Notes under the pieces: generated by a model
Told to the model about the DNA's origin: nothing
Seen by the model: the letters and a program-made list of their open reading frames with translations, nothing else
Database searches by the model: none
Assembly: GCF_001293525.1 (NCBI RefSeq)
Contig: NZ_BBYR01000042.1
Span: forward strand, 17,642 to 81,641
Direction: 5' to 3'
Origin: Pseudideonella sakaiensis
GTDB taxonomy: Bacteria > Pseudomonadota > Gammaproteobacteria > Burkholderiales > Burkholderiaceae_C
DNA: 64,000 nucleotides
Shown here: in pieces, positions 62,005-64,000 of the stretch
Layout: each line of letters begins with the position of its first letter
Position numbering within the stretch: the first letter of the stretch is position 1
Position numbers and translations under genes: made by a program

Positions 62005-62589
62005 ATGCACACCGAACCCTCCCTGCCCGCCGCCGCCGATCCGGCGGCCGCCTGGCCGCTGCGCGCGCTCTGGCGCCCCATCCTCGCGATGATGAGCGTC
62101 GTCGTCGCGTCCAACTACCTGGTCCAGTTCCCGATCAACGACTGGCTGACCTGGGGCGCGTTCACCTACCCCGTCGCCTTCCTCGTCACCGACCTGACCA
62201 ACCGCGCGGTCGGCCCGCGCGCCGCGCGCAAGGTGGCCTGGGCCGGCTTCGCGATCGCGGTGGCCGTCTCGCTCGCACTCGGACCCTGGCGCATCGCGCT
62301 GGCCTCGGGCACCGCCTTCATCGTCGCGCAGCTGCTCGACATCGCGGTCTTCAACCAGTGGCGCCGCCAGAACTGGTGGAAGGCGCCGCTGGTCGGCTCG
62401 GTGATCGCGTCGGTGATCGACACCGCGCTGTTCTTCAGCCTGGCCTTCGCCGGCACCGACCTCGACTGGCTGCTGCTGGCGCTGGGCGACCTCGGCGTCA
62501 AGTGGCTGATGGCCCTGCTGCTGCTGGCGCCCTACCGCGCGATGCTGCCGCGACTCGTGCTCTGGGTGCCGGCGCTGGCGACGCGCTGA
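62005..62589 (+). CDS. Queuosine-precursor transporter family (YhhQ/DUF165, VUT)
   Basis: A 194-residue inner-membrane protein with about six helices. Marks of the family are VVVASNYLVQFPINDWLTWGAFTYPVAFLVTDLTNRAVGPRAARKVAWAGF (T-Y-P-x-x-F-L-x-T-D-L-x-x-x), LASGTAFIVAQLLDIAVFNQWRR and WWKAPLVGSVIASVIDTALFFSLAF. YhhQ takes up preQ0/preQ1 for queuosine modification of tRNA. GACAAT at 61935-61940 could be its -10 box, giving a leader of about 58 bases, in which I see no preQ1 riboswitch. Confidence 0.92.
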   Translation: MHTEPSLPAAADPAAAWPLRALWRPILAMMSVVVASNYLVQFPINDWLTWGAFTYPVAFLVTDLTNRAVGPRAARKVAWAGFAIAVAVSLALGPWRIALASGTAFIVAQLLDIAVFNQWRRQNWWKAPLVGSVIASVIDTALFFSLAFAGTDLDWLLLALGDLGVKWLMALLLLAPYRAMLPRLVLWVPALATR

Positions 62590-62616
62590 GCGGCCAGGCC
62601 GTGCAGCTCGGCTTCC

Positions 62617-63576
62617 TCAGGGCCGCACGGCCGGCGTCTCCAGCGGCAGGCCGGCGGCGCGCCGCATGAGGTAGAGGCCCAGCTCGGTCCAGGCCGGGTC
62701 GCCATCGGGGAAGGGCTCGGCGCGCACCCCGGTCAGGCAGTTGCGCAGGCGCCGCTGCAGCGAGCCGAGCGCCTGCCATTCGAGCCGGTACTGCGGGTAG
62801 CCGGTGGGGTGGGCCTGCGGGATCGGCGTGCCCGCCAGGCGGGCGCCGGCGCGTTCGTCGTGGCACTGCGCGCAGGACAGGTCGAGCTGGCCCAGGCGCT
62901 GGCGCCAGCGGGCCTCGCCGCGCGCCAGCCACGGCGCGAGCCGCGGGTCGGCGTCGGGCGCGATCGGCAGGCCGCGCGAGGCCGACGCCACCAGGGTCTC
63001 CAGGCCGAGCAGGGCCTCGCTCTCGGTGGCGAGGTCGGCGGCCCCCTGCCGCTCGACGCGGCACTGGCGGATGCGCTGGCCGAGCGTGAGCGGCCGACCG
63101 AGGCGGGCGTCGTAGGCCGGGTAGCGTGTGGCGACGCCGCGCATCGCGGTCAGCGCGTCCGCACCATGGCAGTCGGCGCAGCGCCGCCCGGCCGGTCCGG
63201 CGGGCGCCTGCCAGGCCTCGGCCCCGGCCTCGCGCCACAGGAAACCGGGGTTCTGGGCCTCGTCGTCCTGCATCGCACGCACCGCCGCGCCCATGTCCTG
63301 GTAGGCCGAGCGGCGCGGCTCGCCGGGCGGCGGGCGCTGCCACGGCCAGCGCGGCAGCAACGCCACCGAGGCCGCGCCCGACGGCGAGGTCGACGGCGGT
63401 GCGGACGCCGCCGCGCGCAGCCGGGGTGCGCCCGGTGTCGCGGCGGCGCCCGGCTCCGTGGCGCCGGCCCAGGCGGCGGCGAGGGCCGCGCCGAGCGCCG
63501 CGGCGCGGGCCGCGCCGAGCGCCGCGGGGCGCCGCACGGGCCGGGGGTCGCGTCCGGCGCGGTTGCGCGGGCTCAC
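62617..63576 (-). CDS. soxA: SoxA, L-cysteine S-thiosulfotransferase diheme subunit
   Basis: A 319-residue exported cytochrome c. An Arg-rich start and Ala-rich stretch (LGAARAAALGAALAAAWAGA) form the signal peptide. Two heme-binding CxxCH motifs, CADCH and CAQCH, each follow a homologous half. Cys in IRQCR and Cys in RLRNCLTGVRAEPF fit the cysteine ligands/active site of SoxA. SoxAX attaches thiosulfate to the SoxY swinging arm in the periplasm. The start is GTG at 63576, overlapping the soxZ stop (GTGA). SoxX is not in the window. Confidence 0.92.
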   Translation of the reverse strand: MSPRNRAGRDPRPVRRPAALGAARAAALGAALAAAWAGATEPGAAATPGAPRLRAAASAPPSTSPSGAASVALLPRWPWQRPPPGEPRRSAYQDMGAAVRAMQDDEAQNPGFLWREAGAEAWQAPAGPAGRRCADCHGADALTAMRGVATRYPAYDARLGRPLTLGQRIRQCRVERQGAADLATESEALLGLETLVASASRGLPIAPDADPRLAPWLARGEARWRQRLGQLDLSCAQCHDERAGARLAGTPIPQAHPTGYPQYRLEWQALGSLQRRLRNCLTGVRAEPFPDGDPAWTELGLYLMRRAAGLPLETPAVRP

Positions 63577-63917
63577 CCGTCCACCACCAACGCCGCCGTC
63601 TGCTCGTGGCGGAAGCCGGCATCGCCCTCCCACGCGAAGCGAAGCGTCCCGCTCTCGCGGGCGACGATGCGGAAGGCGAGGTAGGGGTTGGCGGCGATCG
63701 CGGGATGCAGCTCGGCCTCGAACAGGACCACGGGTGGCCGGCCCGCGCGCTCGAGCGTGCAGCGGTAGCGGCGCAGGATGTCGCGCGGCACCGGCCTGCC
63801 CTCGGCGTCGACGCGGTAGCCGGTCTCCATCGGGTGGGCGATCAGCGTGCTCAGCTCGATCGTCTCGCCGGCGCGGCAGCGCGGCGGCACGCGGACCAGG
63901 GTGCGCGGCGCGGCCAT
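63573..63917 (-). CDS. soxZ: SoxZ, thiosulfate carrier complex subunit
   Basis: A 114-residue partner of SoxY, the protein that carries the sulfur intermediate in periplasmic thiosulfate oxidation. Typical parts are RTLVRVPPRCRAGETIELSTLIAHPMETGYRVDAEGRPVPRDI and the C-terminal ANPYLAFRIVARESGTLRFAWEGDAGFRHEQTAALVV, an Ig-like beta sandwich. ATG at 63917 gives the usual length; an in-frame ATG at 63995 would add an untypical 26 residues. soxY probably lies beyond the right edge. The 83 bases from 63918 to the end show no recognisable gene end. Confidence 0.93.
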   Translation of the reverse strand: MAAPRTLVRVPPRCRAGETIELSTLIAHPMETGYRVDAEGRPVPRDILRRYRCTLERAGRPPVVLFEAELHPAIAANPYLAFRIVARESGTLRFAWEGDAGFRHEQTAALVVDG

Positions 63918-64000
63918 GTCAGACGCTGTGAATGAACCCGGCGCGGCCGAGCGGGTGCCGCAAACGGGTGCAATCAAGGCGCAAACCGCAGCCATGGCTC

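Overview
The window is about 64 kb of very GC-rich (by eye roughly three-quarters G+C) bacterial chromosome. Gene content and order point to a betaproteobacterium of the order Burkholderiales, most like the Rubrivivax/Leptothrix/Azohydromonas side of that order. The evidence is a complete division and cell wall (dcw) cluster with a fused murE-murF, a DUF3025 gene running into rnpB, an NYN-domain protein with a long Ala/Pro linker, a VC_2705-type sodium:solute symporter with its DUF4212 partner, and Sox thiosulfate-oxidation genes. This placement is inference from gene content; no 16S rRNA gene is present.

Layout. 1-10.7 kb: the end of a glutamate/aspartate-type ABC importer (permease end and gltL), a DUF4394 lipoprotein, pyrC, the NYN protein, DUF3025, rnpB (RNase P RNA), a Bcr/CflA exporter, an alpha-carbonic anhydrase, a Phd/PIN toxin-antitoxin pair, and an NnrU-like membrane protein. 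10.7-12.3 kb: a ClC-type chloride transporter whose internal proton glutamate is replaced by Gln. 12.5-30.5 kb: the dcw cluster mraZ-rsmH-ftsL-ftsI-murEF-mraY-murD-ftsW-murG-murC-ddlB-ftsQ-ftsA-ftsZ, all on the plus strand and mostly joined by ATGA-type overlaps. Together they make lipid II and build the septal machinery. 30.5-33 kb: an accessory island in which two copies of a roughly 280-bp palindromic repeat, in inverted orientation, bracket two lipoprotein genes of lower GC and an IS110 transposase scrap.

33-41 kb: a PQQ-type sugar dehydrogenase, a PHP phosphoesterase, a YciO-like protein, then on the minus strand GNAT, acyl-CoA synthetase, YbaK, PlsY and RidA, and a divergent alpha/beta hydrolase. 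41-44.4 kb (minus): the symporter pair, a TPR protein and a YggT protein. 44.7-49.8 kb: prfB with its programmed frameshift, pepN, fbp and tRNA-Thr(CGU). 49.9-57 kb: a large atypical class A penicillin-binding protein, a manganese (yybP-ykoY) riboswitch with a UPF0016 exporter, and a Fur-box-controlled divergent iron transporter (permease and ATPase). 57-64 kb: a CtpA protease, a MoeB/ThiF-like enzyme, a LOG-family protein, arginase, a small zinc-ribbon protein, a YhhQ-like transporter, and soxA/soxZ.

The signals I would look at first are: (1) the inverted palindromic repeats around the lipoprotein island; (2) a textbook intrinsic terminator lying inside the rsmH coding sequence early in the dcw operon; (3) a recurring promoter layout in which a TATAAT-like -10 box sits 6-7 nt before the start codon of at least eight genes, which predicts leaderless mRNAs; (4) a roughly 120-residue acidic, Ala-rich insertion in the essential enzyme MurD; and (5) the ClC protein with the Glu-to-Gln change. 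I found no CRISPR array, prophage or rRNA.
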